Assembly: GCF_030269905.1 (NCBI RefSeq)
Contig: NZ_BSVC01000002.1
Coordinates: 222,419 to 286,418, forward strand
DNA length: 64,000 nt
Reading direction: 5' to 3'
DNA from: Pelosinus sp. IPA-1
Lineage (GTDB): Bacteria > Bacillota > Negativicutes > DSM-13327
Part shown: positions 1 to 8,918 of the stretch, piece by piece
How positions within the stretch are numbered: position 1 is the stretch's first letter
How the letters are laid out: each line of letters begins with the position of its first letter
The notes under the pieces: generated by a model
The model's database searches: none
Told to the model about the DNA's origin: nothing
The model's input: only the letters and a program-made list of their open reading frames with translations
Program-made: the position numbers and the translations under genes

Positions 1-1
1 A

Positions 2-646
2 CAGACCGACAGCACTATTGGTGCTTTTATTTCAGATCTATTTATTGTCCCAGCTTTAGCAGTAGTGATAAATGCGCTTTCGCTTTCTTGGCCCTTTATC
101 CTGGGGATTACTGCCGCTTTTACAGGCATTGATTGGCTTTACGTTAAGATCGGTGTCTATGAACATTACTGGTGGAAATCCATATACACTGGTAGCGGGT
201 TAATCATTCTGTACGCTATAAGCAGATGGTTTTGGCATTGTCTTCAGGAAAAGAAGCCATCGTTATTATTTCGCCTCCTAGCTATCTACCTAACGTATAT
301 TCCCATTCCAATCATAATCAACTTTGTATTAGCGAGACTACTTAATGTATTTAAATTCGAAATTTATTTGTTATCAGCCCTAGAGAAGAATCATCCTGTT
401 TTTAACAATGTCTATCTTATTTTTACAGGGGTTGTTGTTACGCTTTGCATCGGTCTCAGATTGCGCTTTCGGTATCGTCTTTTCGGCATTGGTCTATTGG
501 CTTTAGTCAGTTGGGCGCTAGAGTATTATAATATATTTGTGTCTCCCATTGAAATGTCTTCACAGTACCTTACCTTAGTTCCATTAGTAGGAGTACTTTT
601 TGTAATTGTCCTATTTCATATCGCTAAGCTAGACTACCTCTTTTAA
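2..646 (+). CDS. Multi-pass membrane protein, 5' end outside the window
   Basis: The frame that stops at 646 is open back to base 2, so this gene starts upstream and at least 214 residues are visible. Five to six hydrophobic segments are separated by short charged loops, so the product is an integral membrane protein. A loop reading DWLYVKIGVYEHYWWK is the most distinctive motif and recalls small CBO0543-like membrane proteins, but I do not assign the family firmly. The gene ends 44 bases before a terminator hairpin. The codon near 65 (gtg) is internal, since the frame upstream of it continues the same hydrophobic protein. Confidence 0.6.
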   Translation, partial: QTDSTIGAFISDLFIVPALAVVINALSLSWPFILGITAAFTGIDWLYVKIGVYEHYWWKSIYTGSGLIILYAISRWFWHCLQEKKPSLLFRLLAIYLTYIPIPIIINFVLARLLNVFKFEIYLLSALEKNHPVFNNVYLIFTGVVVTLCIGLRLRFRYRLFGIGLLALVSWALEYYNIFVSPIEMSSQYLTLVPLVGVLFVIVLFHIAKLDYLF

Positions 647-690
647 TACTCCCGGTATAGCAATAGGCTGCATCAATGCTTACTTTTTTT

Positions 691-721
691 GAAGAAGCAG
701 TGGGACGGTTCCGCTGCTTCT
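691..721 (+). terminator. Intrinsic-type hairpin after the first gene
   Basis: The arms gaagcag and ctgcttc extend through G-U pairs into a stem of about 12 bp around the loop cgg. A T run precedes it rather than follows it, so efficiency on the plus strand is uncertain. The identical 31 bases recur at 13364-13394. The loop side carries gggacggttc, the reverse complement of the end-box word of the dispersed repeat family. Confidence 0.55.
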
Positions 722-834
722 GATGTTTCTTAAAAGAACCGTTACCTGACTCATTATAGAAGTTTTTATGCAGACGTCGCAGTATTCTTTGTATCCTGTT
801 CATCCTTCAGTCCAACCACATTGAATTTTCATCT

Positions 835-1227
835 TTATTCTTCCTCGATCTTCACTGTTTTCCTCTGCCTCCCGAGTCTCAATGCCTCTTCCTTGTCTGC
901 AACGTATACATCGATCCTATCGCCTACAATGTAACCACCTCGGTCCTCATTGACATACCAATGACCATCTATGCATATCCTAGTTCCCAAGGAATACCTA
1001 GAACTCATTGCTACTGTGCGCCCTACGGCTACCCTAGTCCCACTCGCGGTAATTCCATGACCATTCATACCTTCATCGTTTGCGGTGTAGTACGAGATTT
1101 CCATGACAACTTCGCGGTATCGAGGCTCTGGCTCCACAACTACGGTTTCCTCTATGGGAGCTACGTACTCCACGGGTGCTTCGTAGTTATCTTCGTACAA
1201 GCAATGTGGTGCAGTGAAAAATAGCAC
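835..1227 (-). CDS. 3D-domain cell-wall protein (YocH/YuiC-like), start region damaged
   Basis: The C-terminal ~85 residues form a 3D domain, the MltA-like double-psi barrel of peptidoglycan lytic enzymes and Rpf-like proteins. Visible hallmarks are YYTANDEG, GHGITASGT, VAVGRTVAMS, LGTRICIDG and EDRGGYIVGDRIDVYV, which hold the family's conserved Asp residues. A Pro/Glu-rich linker precedes the domain. The frame as given opens at a GTG (1227), but the same frame continues upstream as LLRITLLIL, the core of a signal peptide. The only ATG after the strong AAGGAGGT site (ATG at 1258) is out of frame with it. A two-base loss just after the start codon would explain this, so the gene may be inactive, use an odd start, or contain a sequence error. 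Its role would be wall remodelling outside the membrane. Confidence 0.75.
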   Translation of the reverse strand: MLFFTAPHCLYEDNYEAPVEYVAPIEETVVVEPEPRYREVVMEISYYTANDEGMNGHGITASGTRVAVGRTVAMSSRYSLGTRICIDGHWYVNEDRGGYIVGDRIDVYVADKEEALRLGRQRKTVKIEEE

Positions 1228-1602
1228 CAGAATAAGCAGTGTAATTCGCAGTAATCATCGACCTCCTTATAAATCAAAGAATACTTTATAAAATATACAT
1301 TCGTAAAACCTATGCAATATTCACATGGAGCATTAGTGAGTGCCTCTCCTATTATCTTATGAAGTCTTAGTTCATTCTGTAACCTTATTTTGTCTTCTTG
1401 GTTTCTTCGCTTGCATTGATGTCATATACGTTTCTTTGCAAAGTCAGCAGATAGCTTTTGTCATCAATATTGATAAGGTCCATGCACTTAACCATAAATG
1501 CAAAGATTCAGTAAAACCGTCCCCTTGATTTTTCCCGTTAGTAGTGGTGATGAGTGGGTCTCAAAGGCAGTAGTGGGGTCGCAAAATTCACCTATAAATA
1601 AC

Positions 1603-1729
1603 ATAATATATACGACAACTCCTGCAAAGCAGCCTAGCTTTGCAGGAGTTTTGTATTTTAATGGTAAATAGGATAGAAATATAGAACATAAGATAGGGAT
1701 GAATCAGAGGGACCGTCCCCTTGAGTTCT
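1603..1729 (+). repeat. Composite intergenic repeat, copy 1
   Basis: The hairpin (actcctgcaaagc / gctttgcaggagt, 1618-1650) is followed by the tail to 1682 and by an end box (accgtccccttgagtt) near 1727. The rest of the gene-free stretch 1261-1832 has no coding frame with a ribosome site. A 62-codon GTG-started frame at 1340 looks random. Confidence 0.85.
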
Positions 1730-1832
1730 AAAAATTTGGATTTTAATTAAACTTTACTCTGTAAGAGTGTTACAAATAAATTATTTAAAGTAACTAATTT
1801 ATTTGCGTAACCATAAGAAAGGTGATGATAAT

Positions 1833-2849
1833 ATGGTAAATGTTACGTTGGGGAGAACAGGAATAACAGTAAATAGAAATGGATTTGGTGCTCTTCCAGT
1901 TCAACGTGTATCTAATGATGAAGCAGTGAAGCTGTTAAGAAAAGCCTATGATAATGGTATTAATTTTTTTGATACAGCAAGAAGTTATACCGATAGTGAG
2001 TATAAAATAGGTCTTGCTTTAAGCAATGTAAGAGATAAAATAATTATTGCAACAAAAACACCATCTACTACAGTTCAAGGATTTTGGAGTGATTTAGAAA
2101 AGAGCCTTAATTTACTTAAAACAGATTATATTGATATTTACCAGTTTCACAATCCAAGTTTTTGTCCTAAACCTAATGATGGAACAGGACTTTATGAAGC
2201 TATGTTAGAGGCAAAAAAGCAAGGGAAAATTCGCTTTATTGGTATTACAAATCATAGACTTCCAGTTGCCATAGAAGCGGTTGACTCAGGACTTTACGAC
2301 ACTTTACAGTTTCCATTTAGCTATATTGCGGATCAAAAAGATGAGGACTTGGTAAAGCTATGCAAAGATAAGAATGTGGGTTACATATGTATGAAGGCGC
2401 TGGCTGGTGGGCTTATAACAAGAAGTGATACGGCTTATGCGTACCTTTCTCAATTTAACAACACTTTACCTATTTGGGGGATTCAACGAGAAAATGAGCT
2501 TGATGAATTTATTTCTTATATAGAAAACCCACCTATAATGACTACTGAGATTCGAGAGTATATTGAAAATGAAAGAAAAGAGCTTGTAGGCGAATTCTGT
2601 CGTGGTTGTGGATATTGCATGCCATGTCCTGCAGGCATAGAGATTAACACCTGTGCAAGAATGTCTCTGCTTCTTCGCAGGTCTACAACTAAAGGACTTC
2701 TTTCAGAAGAAGGACAAGCAAAGATGAAAAAAATAGAGGATTGTATAAATTGTGGTAACTGTAAGATTCATTGTCCTTATGGTCTTGATACTCCAAATCT
2801 TTTAAAGAGAAATTATGAGGATTATAGACAACACCTTAAAAAAATATGA
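1833..2849 (+). CDS. Aldo/keto reductase with C-terminal 4Fe-4S domain (COG1453 type)
   Basis: This 338-aa protein has an aldo/keto reductase barrel over residues 1 to about 240. It opens with LGRTGITVNRNGFGALP, then has FDTARSYTDSE with the catalytic Asp/Tyr, ATKTPS and YQFHNPS. The C-terminal ~90 residues carry two clustered-cysteine motifs, CRGCGYCMPCPAG and CINCGNCKIHCPYG, which are typical 4Fe-4S ligands. The family couples an NAD(P)H-type carbonyl reductase fold with ferredoxin-like electron transfer; the substrate here is unknown. ATG 1833 was chosen because AAAGGTGATG lies just upstream, whereas the earlier in-frame TTG at 1803 has no ribosome site. It stands alone between two dispersed repeats. 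Confidence 0.9.
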   Translation: MVNVTLGRTGITVNRNGFGALPVQRVSNDEAVKLLRKAYDNGINFFDTARSYTDSEYKIGLALSNVRDKIIIATKTPSTTVQGFWSDLEKSLNLLKTDYIDIYQFHNPSFCPKPNDGTGLYEAMLEAKKQGKIRFIGITNHRLPVAIEAVDSGLYDTLQFPFSYIADQKDEDLVKLCKDKNVGYICMKALAGGLITRSDTAYAYLSQFNNTLPIWGIQRENELDEFISYIENPPIMTTEIREYIENERKELVGEFCRGCGYCMPCPAGIEINTCARMSLLLRRSTTKGLLSEEGQAKMKKIEDCINCGNCKIHCPYGLDTPNLLKRNYEDYRQHLKKI

Positions 2850-2856
2850 GATACTG

Positions 2857-3170
2857 CTTTTCCAAGAAAAGCTTATGATTATATATTTATGACATGAGGC
2901 AAAACGATATTAGTGACTCAAAAGAACCGTCCCTGTGAATTTCATAGGCGGATTTACAAGGTCACGGATCGCTATGCCGAACTCCTGACCATGCAATGAG
3001 TATAACCAATAGACAATAGTTATAGTGATCAAAAAACAATATATATGACAAAACTCCTGCAAGCCGCCTAGCCTTGCAGGAGTTTGTCGTATTTTAATGG
3101 TAAATAGAGTAGAAATATTGGAGATTGCTTCTCAAAGAAATGACCCAAAAGAACCGTCCTTGCGATCTTT
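2857..3170 (+). repeat. Composite intergenic repeat, copy 2 (near full length)
   Basis: In order this holds a linker and end box (about 2889-2941), a lead segment (about 2955-3050), a hairpin (3051-3084), a tail to 3118 and a second end box (about 3141-3170). It is one of the most complete copies and shows an end box on both sides of the hairpin part. Bases 3171-3372 hold nothing recognisable beyond the AT-rich upstream region of the next gene. Confidence 0.85.
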
Positions 3171-3372
3171 TCAAAATAAATGATAAATTTTGGCGTAAAG
3201 AAATTTGCAGGGAATTCCCGTTTAATGATAAATAGTGTATTAATAGATGTTTTTTTAGTAATAAAATGTAACGTTCTAAAAATATCCCCTTGAGGGGAAT
3301 AGAAAAATTCGATATTGGCGAAATCTCTTTAGATAATTCAAGTAAATTTATAACTAAATCAGGGGTGAAGTC

Positions 3373-5007
3373 ATGCAGGAAGAGAAAATATTGGCTGAAA
3401 CGAAATTTGGAAAAATGGACAAGAAGAAATTGTTGGCAATTAGCTTAGTTATACTGCTAGTGATTGGTGCAGGGTTATTTCAATTTGTCGCAGGCAAAGT
3501 TCGGCAGGCGGCTGAGCAGAATCTTTTGGCAATGGCTAATGAGAAGATTAATGGCAAAGTCTTGGTTGAAAGTATTGATCTATCAATGTTGGGTGCGGTT
3601 GTGGCCAATAAAGTCCAGGCATTTGATAAATCAGGTCAGGAGGTAGCAGCATTTGACCGAATAAAGATAAGCTATGATTGGAGCGACTTGTTTAAAGGAC
3701 AGCTTGGGCTGCAGCTGGTCACCGGTATTACAATAGAAAAGCCGGAAGTTTGGCTGGTATACCGGGATGGAAAATTTAACGTAGATGATTTGATTAAAAC
3801 TAAAAAAGATGAGAAGGCAAATTTCTTTGGATTGGTAAAGGTTCAGAATGGGACGATTAATTTCGAATTGTCACCACTTAAGAATAAGATGGAAGCAGTA
3901 AATGGAACCATAGATTTTTCCCAAGAAAATGTATGTAAAACAGCTATTAGCGGTAAAGTGGAAGAAAGCAGTATAAACATTGACGGGCAGTGGGGTTCTG
4001 GTGGCAGTTCTACAGTTTCTCTACTAGTAAAAGGCGTTAATCTTGCAAAATTAGGTTTGACGACGGCAAATGATCCTATTCAAGTTACAGCTGGAATTCT
4101 TGATGAATTGACTGTAAAAGCAGGTGAAGGAACAAATGGTAGTATAGCATTACAGTCGGTGGATGGGCGATTTTCCGGCCTACATACTCTAGGCGCATTA
4201 GAGGTTACTCAAGCTGGAGGTAGTTTCACGAAGCAGGACAACAGCATTGCCTTTACTGATGTAAGTGCTTTGTATAAGGGACAGTCGATTACAGGCAATG
4301 GGCGTGTGATAAGTAATGCTGATGGAAACCAGACGTTGGACTTTGCTGTTAAGATGCCTTCGGCCAGCCCTGCGGCAATAATGCCGAATCTGAAAGCTTC
4401 AGGTAACTTGGCGGCCAATGCGGCCATTACAGGACCTGTGCTTTCGCCGGTTGTTGCCGGCAGTTTCACATTGGACAGTCTTGAATTCGGTGATATGGTT
4501 GTAAGTGGTATCAGCGGTTCTTTTAATTATCTGAATAAGGTGATGGAGTTGCTGACGTCTGCTGGTACAACCAACGGTGGTTCTGTTTCGGCCAATGGTG
4601 TTATTTATCCCGATTCGGAAAAATATAATTTATCGATTTCAGGCAGTGGACTACAGAGCTCACAGATGACCACAAAAGATGTTTCAGGACCCCTTTCCTT
4701 CGTTGGAAGGGCTGTCGGCGATTCGAGCTCAGCACTGACTCAGGGAAATTTTAGCATTAATAATGGTAAGGCGTATGGTCTCTCTTTCCAGACCTTGACC
4801 GGCAATTTCGTAAAACAGGGTTCTGCGGAAACTGAAATAAGCAATCTGGCGATAAAGACGGCATTAGGAACTTTTTATCCAGAACAGTTGAATCAGGAAA
4901 TCATAAATAGGTTAAACAAATCCATTGCTGAAAGGAATATACCGACATCAATTGATGCTGTAAAGAAAGCCGGGACGGAAAAATTGATTCAGCAAATTTT
5001 CCGGTAG
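3373..5007 (+). CDS. AsmA/DUF748-like membrane-anchored protein
   Basis: This 544-aa protein has a short cytoplasmic N-terminus, one membrane anchor at about residues 18-42 (KKLLAISLVILLVIGAGLF) and a long exported domain rich in beta-strand-like repeats. That domain contains phrases typical of AsmA/TamB-like proteins, such as EKPEVWLVYRDGKFNVDDLI, VQNGTINF and repeated internal GxVxSNADG-like turns. Proteins of this class bridge the inner and outer membrane and help lipid or outer-membrane protein assembly in diderm bacteria. That supports a Negativicute-type host, although this is inference. ATG 3373 follows AGGGGTGAAGTC. The gene is monocistronic, followed by two G+C-rich hairpins. Confidence 0.75.
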   Translation: MQEEKILAETKFGKMDKKKLLAISLVILLVIGAGLFQFVAGKVRQAAEQNLLAMANEKINGKVLVESIDLSMLGAVVANKVQAFDKSGQEVAAFDRIKISYDWSDLFKGQLGLQLVTGITIEKPEVWLVYRDGKFNVDDLIKTKKDEKANFFGLVKVQNGTINFELSPLKNKMEAVNGTIDFSQENVCKTAISGKVEESSINIDGQWGSGGSSTVSLLVKGVNLAKLGLTTANDPIQVTAGILDELTVKAGEGTNGSIALQSVDGRFSGLHTLGALEVTQAGGSFTKQDNSIAFTDVSALYKGQSITGNGRVISNADGNQTLDFAVKMPSASPAAIMPNLKASGNLAANAAITGPVLSPVVAGSFTLDSLEFGDMVVSGISGSFNYLNKVMELLTSAGTTNGGSVSANGVIYPDSEKYNLSISGSGLQSSQMTTKDVSGPLSFVGRAVGDSSSALTQGNFSINNGKAYGLSFQTLTGNFVKQGSAETEISNLAIKTALGTFYPEQLNQEIINRLNKSIAERNIPTSIDAVKKAGTEKLIQQIFR

Positions 5008-5030
5008 ACTTTTAATTTTTCCTACATAAA

Positions 5031-5133
5031 AGGCGAGAGTGAACATTTTGCCCTCGCCCCTTGTGTCAAGGGGCAGGGCTCCACCAAGCAAATCTGGAAA
5101 TGAATTAGAACCCACGAATTTCGTGGGTTCTTT
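5031..5133 (+). terminator. Hairpin group downstream of the AsmA-like gene
   Basis: There are three consecutive stem-loops. ggcgag / ctcgcc lies at 5031-5057, gcccctt / aaggggc at 5056-5074, and gaacccacgaa / ttcgtgggttc followed by ttt at 5108-5133. The last has an 11-bp perfect stem and is the best terminator candidate for the gene ending at 5007. Confidence 0.6.
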
Positions 5134-5157
5134 GCTATGAGTTAGACCGTCACCTGA

Positions 5158-5328
5158 CTCATATTAAATAATGTTGCTAAAGGTGGTTACGTCTATATCT
5201 ACTTAGGATCACCGCTTAGTAAAATCGTTTTCAAGATGCGAGTATTAAAGAACGAAGTATCGCCTGATAAACTGATTGATGACAACAAATATAGTTTTAA
5301 GCTACGTTTCAAATTCTATCAAAAGTAA
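5158..5328 (+). pseudogene. 3' gene fragment with an EVE/PUA-like motif
   Basis: A frame without a start codon runs from just after a stop at 5155 to the TAA at 5326-5328. It encodes about 56 residues, including GGYVYIYLGSPLSKIVFKMR and then YSFKLRFKFYQK at the very end. Phrases like VYIYLGSPxSKIxxK are seen in EVE-like domains of restriction- or defence-associated proteins, so this may be the C-terminal remnant of such a gene; family assignment is tentative. Its end overlaps the 3' end of the minus-strand hydrolase by about 20 bases. Confidence 0.4.
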
Positions 5329-6586
5329 GAAGGAATCTATTTACAGCATCAGCCATTACCTTTTTACCTGAGATATCAGGATGTAAACCATCTTGTGAAT
5401 ACATAGTTGGCAAAAAGCCTCTATTATCGCTTAATAAAGGGTTAATATCAATTACATATTGTTGCTTTTTTAGGAAAGTATTTACAATATCGGTTTGGTG
5501 CTGCCAATCGTTAGTAGATGGCTTCTTAAAGACTCGTTCAATTCCGTCTGGATTGATAGGTGGAATAGTTAAAAAAATTGGAGTTATGTTGTTTTGCTCA
5601 CATTTATTGATTAGCCTTTGGAATTGCTCGATTACATCCTCAGCCTTCGTTCCGCCTCTTATACTGTTACCACCCCCCAGTATAAAAAGATATTTTGGCT
5701 GAAATGGCAAAACGTCACTATTGAAACGCTCGACCAATGATTCAACACTGTCACCGCTTTTACCCAAGTTTTTAATTTCATAAGGTATGTACGACGAGTA
5801 GTCAAATCTAATATCTGAAGGTGGATTAGAGACAGCTCCTCCACCATGAGTAATACTGTCACCAAAAACTGCCCATGTATAATGTTTTACAGAAACATGA
5901 AAAGGAATAGCATCCGAGTAAGTACCTATCGGGTAATAGTAGCGATTAAGTGCAATTACTCTCCAGTAATAGGTACCCTCTTCGACATAAGCATGTATGT
6001 CATAACAATCAAACCCTTCATCCACGATGTAACTACGTACTCGCTTTATTGAGGGAATAATTCCATTGGGGTTTTCAGGAGCACCCTTAGTAACCTCAAC
6101 AACGTAATGTTCAGCTCCGAGTACTGGGATCCAAGAATATGTCGGGTAAAGCGGTACTGGTCGATTTGTATTAAAAAGAGCTGTGGGCTGCGGCTTTGTA
6201 GGATTTAATTGCCCACTTGATAACGGCATAGGTTCAGAAAAAATCGCGAGGGGCTTCCTATTTAAATCTAAGGGTCTAACTCTATAGTATGTTTTATCAA
6301 TATGTTGAATAGTAAGCTGATTTAAATCTAATTCAATGCCAGGAGCAAAAATATCTACTGTATGGTAGACGATATCTTTTGCTGGTACTGAATCATTCGG
6401 CTTATAAGGTTTGGTCATTACCTCCATTTCATAAGCCACAACATCTTCGCTATTTTTCCACGTAAGATGTATCTTATTGGGTTGAACGACGGAAGCGCTC
6501 GATGTTACGGAAGAGTTCGATGTTAAGGCAAAACTCAATATTAAGGTAACAATAATAAGGAAAACTATAAATTTATTAACTTTCAT
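5309..6586 (-). CDS. Secreted SGNH/GDSL hydrolase with fibronectin-like N-terminal region
   Basis: This 425-aa protein begins with a signal peptide (MKVNKFIVFLIIVTLILSFA). The middle, about residues 35-240, looks like two fibronectin-type-III-like modules, with IHLTWKNSEDVVAYEMEV and YPTYSWIPVLGAEHYVVEV each followed by a TYYRV or TYYWRV strand. The C-terminal domain is an SGNH hydrolase: FGDSITHGGG carries the nucleophile Ser, GGGNS corresponds to block III, and DGLHPD supplies the Asp-His pair. It is probably an exported esterase acting on a polysaccharide or lipid. ATG at 6586 was chosen because the signal peptide starts there and GGAGATTCCT precedes it. The longer frame back to 6811 has no ribosome site and no sensible sequence. 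Confidence 0.8.
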   Translation of the reverse strand: MKVNKFIVFLIIVTLILSFALTSNSSVTSSASVVQPNKIHLTWKNSEDVVAYEMEVMTKPYKPNDSVPAKDIVYHTVDIFAPGIELDLNQLTIQHIDKTYYRVRPLDLNRKPLAIFSEPMPLSSGQLNPTKPQPTALFNTNRPVPLYPTYSWIPVLGAEHYVVEVTKGAPENPNGIIPSIKRVRSYIVDEGFDCYDIHAYVEEGTYYWRVIALNRYYYPIGTYSDAIPFHVSVKHYTWAVFGDSITHGGGAVSNPPSDIRFDYSSYIPYEIKNLGKSGDSVESLVERFNSDVLPFQPKYLFILGGGNSIRGGTKAEDVIEQFQRLINKCEQNNITPIFLTIPPINPDGIERVFKKPSTNDWQHQTDIVNTFLKKQQYVIDINPLLSDNRGFLPTMYSQDGLHPDISGKKVMADAVNRFLLTFDRI

Positions 6587-6875
6587 AGGAATCTCCAATC
6601 TAAGTAGAAGATTAGTGTTCAGCAATAGAATTATATTACTGAAGTTGGATGTGCTATAAGTAGAAATGCAATTAAAAAAGACCCTATTATATAATACACT
6701 AGATTCTAGGATAAAAGGAGATGGTTCTGAGGAATATCGTTTTTCTGTTTGCGTAACCCGTGTCCGTGAAAGTAGCAGTTTGCAAAATAGATAATTATGA
6801 ACATTGTACAAATTATTATTGAATAATAATAATTAATATGATACCGTATAGATAAATTTACTGGAGGTGATTGTT

Positions 6876-7187
6876 ATGACAGATAAAGAATTTCTAGACT
6901 TACTGATGTCATATGAAGCTGGTAAAGTTCCATTATTGAATGTCGGATTAGCATTAGCGAATAATCAATTTAGCCATGAATACTTGGCGTTAGCAAATAA
7001 TATTTTGATTGCCAAAAAAGAACAAAGCAAGGTTGGCAGAACACAAACTATTTCCCATGATGTAAAAGAATTAATTTTTAAGTTAAGAACAGAAGGAGTA
7101 GCATTAGAATCGATTGCACATCAAGCAAAATGCAGTTTATCGACTGTTAGAAGAACATTAGGAAACTATCAGCAAGCATTTGATTAA
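6876..7187 (+). CDS. Small helix-turn-helix protein
   Basis: This is a 103-aa protein. The C-terminal half (about residues 55-98) reads as a resolvase/Hin-like helix-turn-helix: SHDVKELIFKLRTEGVALES, then IAHQAKCSLSTVRRTLG. The N-terminal half is helical with no recognised domain. ATG 6876 lies 8 bases after CTGGAGG, better than the GTG at 6867 that overlaps that site. It may be a small DNA-binding regulator. Its target is unknown, and the divergent SGNH gene is the obvious candidate. Confidence 0.6.
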   Translation: MTDKEFLDLLMSYEAGKVPLLNVGLALANNQFSHEYLALANNILIAKKEQSKVGRTQTISHDVKELIFKLRTEGVALESIAHQAKCSLSTVRRTLGNYQQAFD

Positions 7188-7197
7188 TTCATACGAT

Positions 7198-7305
7198 AAA
7201 CTCCTGCAAGCAGCTTAGACTTGCAGGAGTTTTGCATTTTAATGGTAAATAGGATAGAAATATAGAACATAAGATAGGAATGACTCAAGAGAACCGTCCC
7301 TGCGA
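7198..7305 (+). repeat. Composite intergenic repeat, copy 3
   Basis: The hairpin (ctcctgcaag / cttgcaggag) starts 10 bases after the preceding stop and is followed by the tail to 7262 and an end box (gactcaagagaaccgtccc) to about 7300. The link between tail and end box (agaacataagatagg) is the same as in copy 1. Confidence 0.85.
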
Positions 7306-7355
7306 TTTTACGTGATTTTTTTCAAAGCCCAACATGATTAAGGAGTCGATAATTC

Positions 7356-7733
7356 TTGAAAAAAAGAGAAGATAAAATTCGAGAGTACTTTAATTTATGG
7401 CTTACTAAAGAATCAGCCCAATTAAAAGAAATATTTACAAATGAAGTTTTTTATAGTGAATGTTATGGACCTGAATATCACGGGATTGACCAAATTCTAA
7501 AATGGTTTAACGATTGGAATAAAAGAGGAACTGTTTTGCAATGGAGAATAAAGCACTTCATTCATGAGGGGAACTGCACCGTGGCAGAATGGTATTTCGA
7601 GTGTGAGTTTGATGGAGTGCGTGATGAATTTAATGGCGTTTCCATTATTTTGTTTAGTTCCGACGAAAAAATTGTTTCTTTAAAAGAGTTTCAGTCAAAA
7701 TCAAAACATTATCAGCCTTATGGAGAAAAGTAG
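7356..7733 (+). CDS. SnoaL/NTF2-like fold protein
   Basis: This 125-aa protein starts at TTG 7356 after AAGGAG. Its pattern fits the SnoaL/NTF2-like alpha+beta cone: an N-terminal helix (IREYFNLWLT), then a strand with YGPEYHGIDQILKWFNDW, then WRIKHFIHEGNCTVAEWYFEC, then GVSIILFSSDEKIVSLKEF. These small pockets serve as polyketide cyclases, steroid isomerases or general binding domains, so the ligand cannot be told. A bidirectional terminator follows. Confidence 0.7.
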   Translation: MKKREDKIREYFNLWLTKESAQLKEIFTNEVFYSECYGPEYHGIDQILKWFNDWNKRGTVLQWRIKHFIHEGNCTVAEWYFECEFDGVRDEFNGVSIILFSSDEKIVSLKEFQSKSKHYQPYGEK

Positions 7734-7768
7734 ATAAAGTGTGTCATTTACATGTCTGCTATTATGAT

Positions 7769-7825
7769 AAAGAGCATTGTGGTAACTACTTACGGATGAG
7801 TAGTTACTACAATGCTCTTTTTTTA
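7769..7825. terminator. Bidirectional terminator
   Basis: Arms aaagagcattgt and acaatgctcttt, extended by ggtaactact / agtagttac, form a stem of over 20 bp with T runs on both strands. It separates the SnoaL-like gene (plus) from the IclR gene (minus). Confidence 0.85.
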
Positions 7826-7878
7826 TCCCTTCGAGTACTTATATTGCAAGATAGGACCACCGTCCTACAGATTTTTTT

Positions 7879-8628
7879 TTATTTGAAATTAACATTACCG
7901 AACTGTCTGCGGGCATTCAGTAACAATTCGGTTATTAAATTTAATTTTTCTTTAGTCGCTCGAAAGTTAGGAACGCTAACGCTTAGGGCGGCAATTACAT
8001 TGCCGTTGGACTCCAAAGGCACAGCATAGCAACATAGCCCCTTGGTAATTTCTTCGTATTCTTTAGCAATATGCTCATTTCTAATTGTTAATAATTGATT
8101 ATTTAGAATATCGAAATCCGTAATTGTATTCTCTGTATAAGGAATTAAGCCCTTGGGATATAATTTTTTTACTTCTTCAATGTCATAGTTGCTTAATAAG
8201 GCTTTTCCTAATGCGGTGCAATATGCGGGAAGTCGTTTTCCGACACGAGAGATAATGCGAATATCCAAGCCTACTTCGGGTTCCTCTTTTAGCACGTATA
8301 AAACATTGTTTCCTTCTAAAACTCCCATTTGGCAGATTTCTTTAATTTCGGCAACGACATTTTTCATTATAGACTTAGCGAATTCAAGCATGTATTCATC
8401 TTGAGAATAAGAAGAACCAATACAGAAGGTGGAAATGCCTAGTTTATAACGAAACGAATCCTTACCTAGTTGGATGTAATTCATATCAGTCATAGTTTGC
8501 AAAATAGGGTAAAGGGTGCTCTTGGGAACCGAGATAGCTTTAGATATTTCGGTAAGAGTTAATCCATCTGCATTAACAGATAAAAGATTTAATATATTTA
8601 ATACTCGTTCTGTAGGCTTATGAGACAT
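7879..8628 (-). CDS. IclR-family transcriptional regulator of the sugar-acid locus
   Basis: This 249-aa protein has a winged helix-turn-helix at residues 5-70 (RVLNILNLLSV, GLTLTEISKAISVPKSTLYP) and the IclR effector-binding domain at about 85-245 (VGKRLPAYCTALGKALLS, ITKGLCCYAVPLE, ALSVSVPNF). It is divergent from the dehydratase-permease-aldolase genes, the same arrangement of functions as yjhI relative to yjhHGF in E. coli, so it probably senses the sugar acid or its 2-keto-3-deoxy product. A long inverted repeat just upstream of its start is a candidate operator. Confidence 0.9.
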   Translation of the reverse strand: MSHKPTERVLNILNLLSVNADGLTLTEISKAISVPKSTLYPILQTMTDMNYIQLGKDSFRYKLGISTFCIGSSYSQDEYMLEFAKSIMKNVVAEIKEICQMGVLEGNNVLYVLKEEPEVGLDIRIISRVGKRLPAYCTALGKALLSNYDIEEVKKLYPKGLIPYTENTITDFDILNNQLLTIRNEHIAKEYEEITKGLCCYAVPLESNGNVIAALSVSVPNFRATKEKLNLITELLLNARRQFGNVNFK

Positions 8629-8641
8629 AAATACTCCTTAG

Positions 8642-8676
8642 ATCAATAAAATTTGTATTACTACCATTTTATTGAT
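8642..8676. promoter_or_regulatory. Inverted repeat, candidate IclR operator
   Basis: Arms atcaataaaat and attttattgat (11 bp, perfect) are separated by 13 bases. They lie 14 bases upstream of the IclR start in the 290-base divergent region. Position and symmetry suit autoregulation; binding is inferred. Confidence 0.5.
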
Positions 8677-8918
8677 TTTTAAAAAAAATGTCTACTTAAA
8701 TATGAATTGTAATTACTCGCTAGCATAATCAGGTGGAATGAAAAGTTAAAATACTATTGCGAATAATTGCATAAATGTGCTATTATCTAGTTAATAGTTC
8801 TCATAAACAAATTTGGTTCGTATATAAGAATTATGAAAGGAGTGGTTAACAGAGAAAGAACCCCATCGTATAGGTCGTAGTCTTAGAATGTAATGAAATT
8901 GTAAGGAGGGAATTGTTT

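Noticed and set aside
1340-1528. 62-codon frame on the plus strand
   Set aside because: GTG start without a ribosome site and a composition like non-coding DNA.
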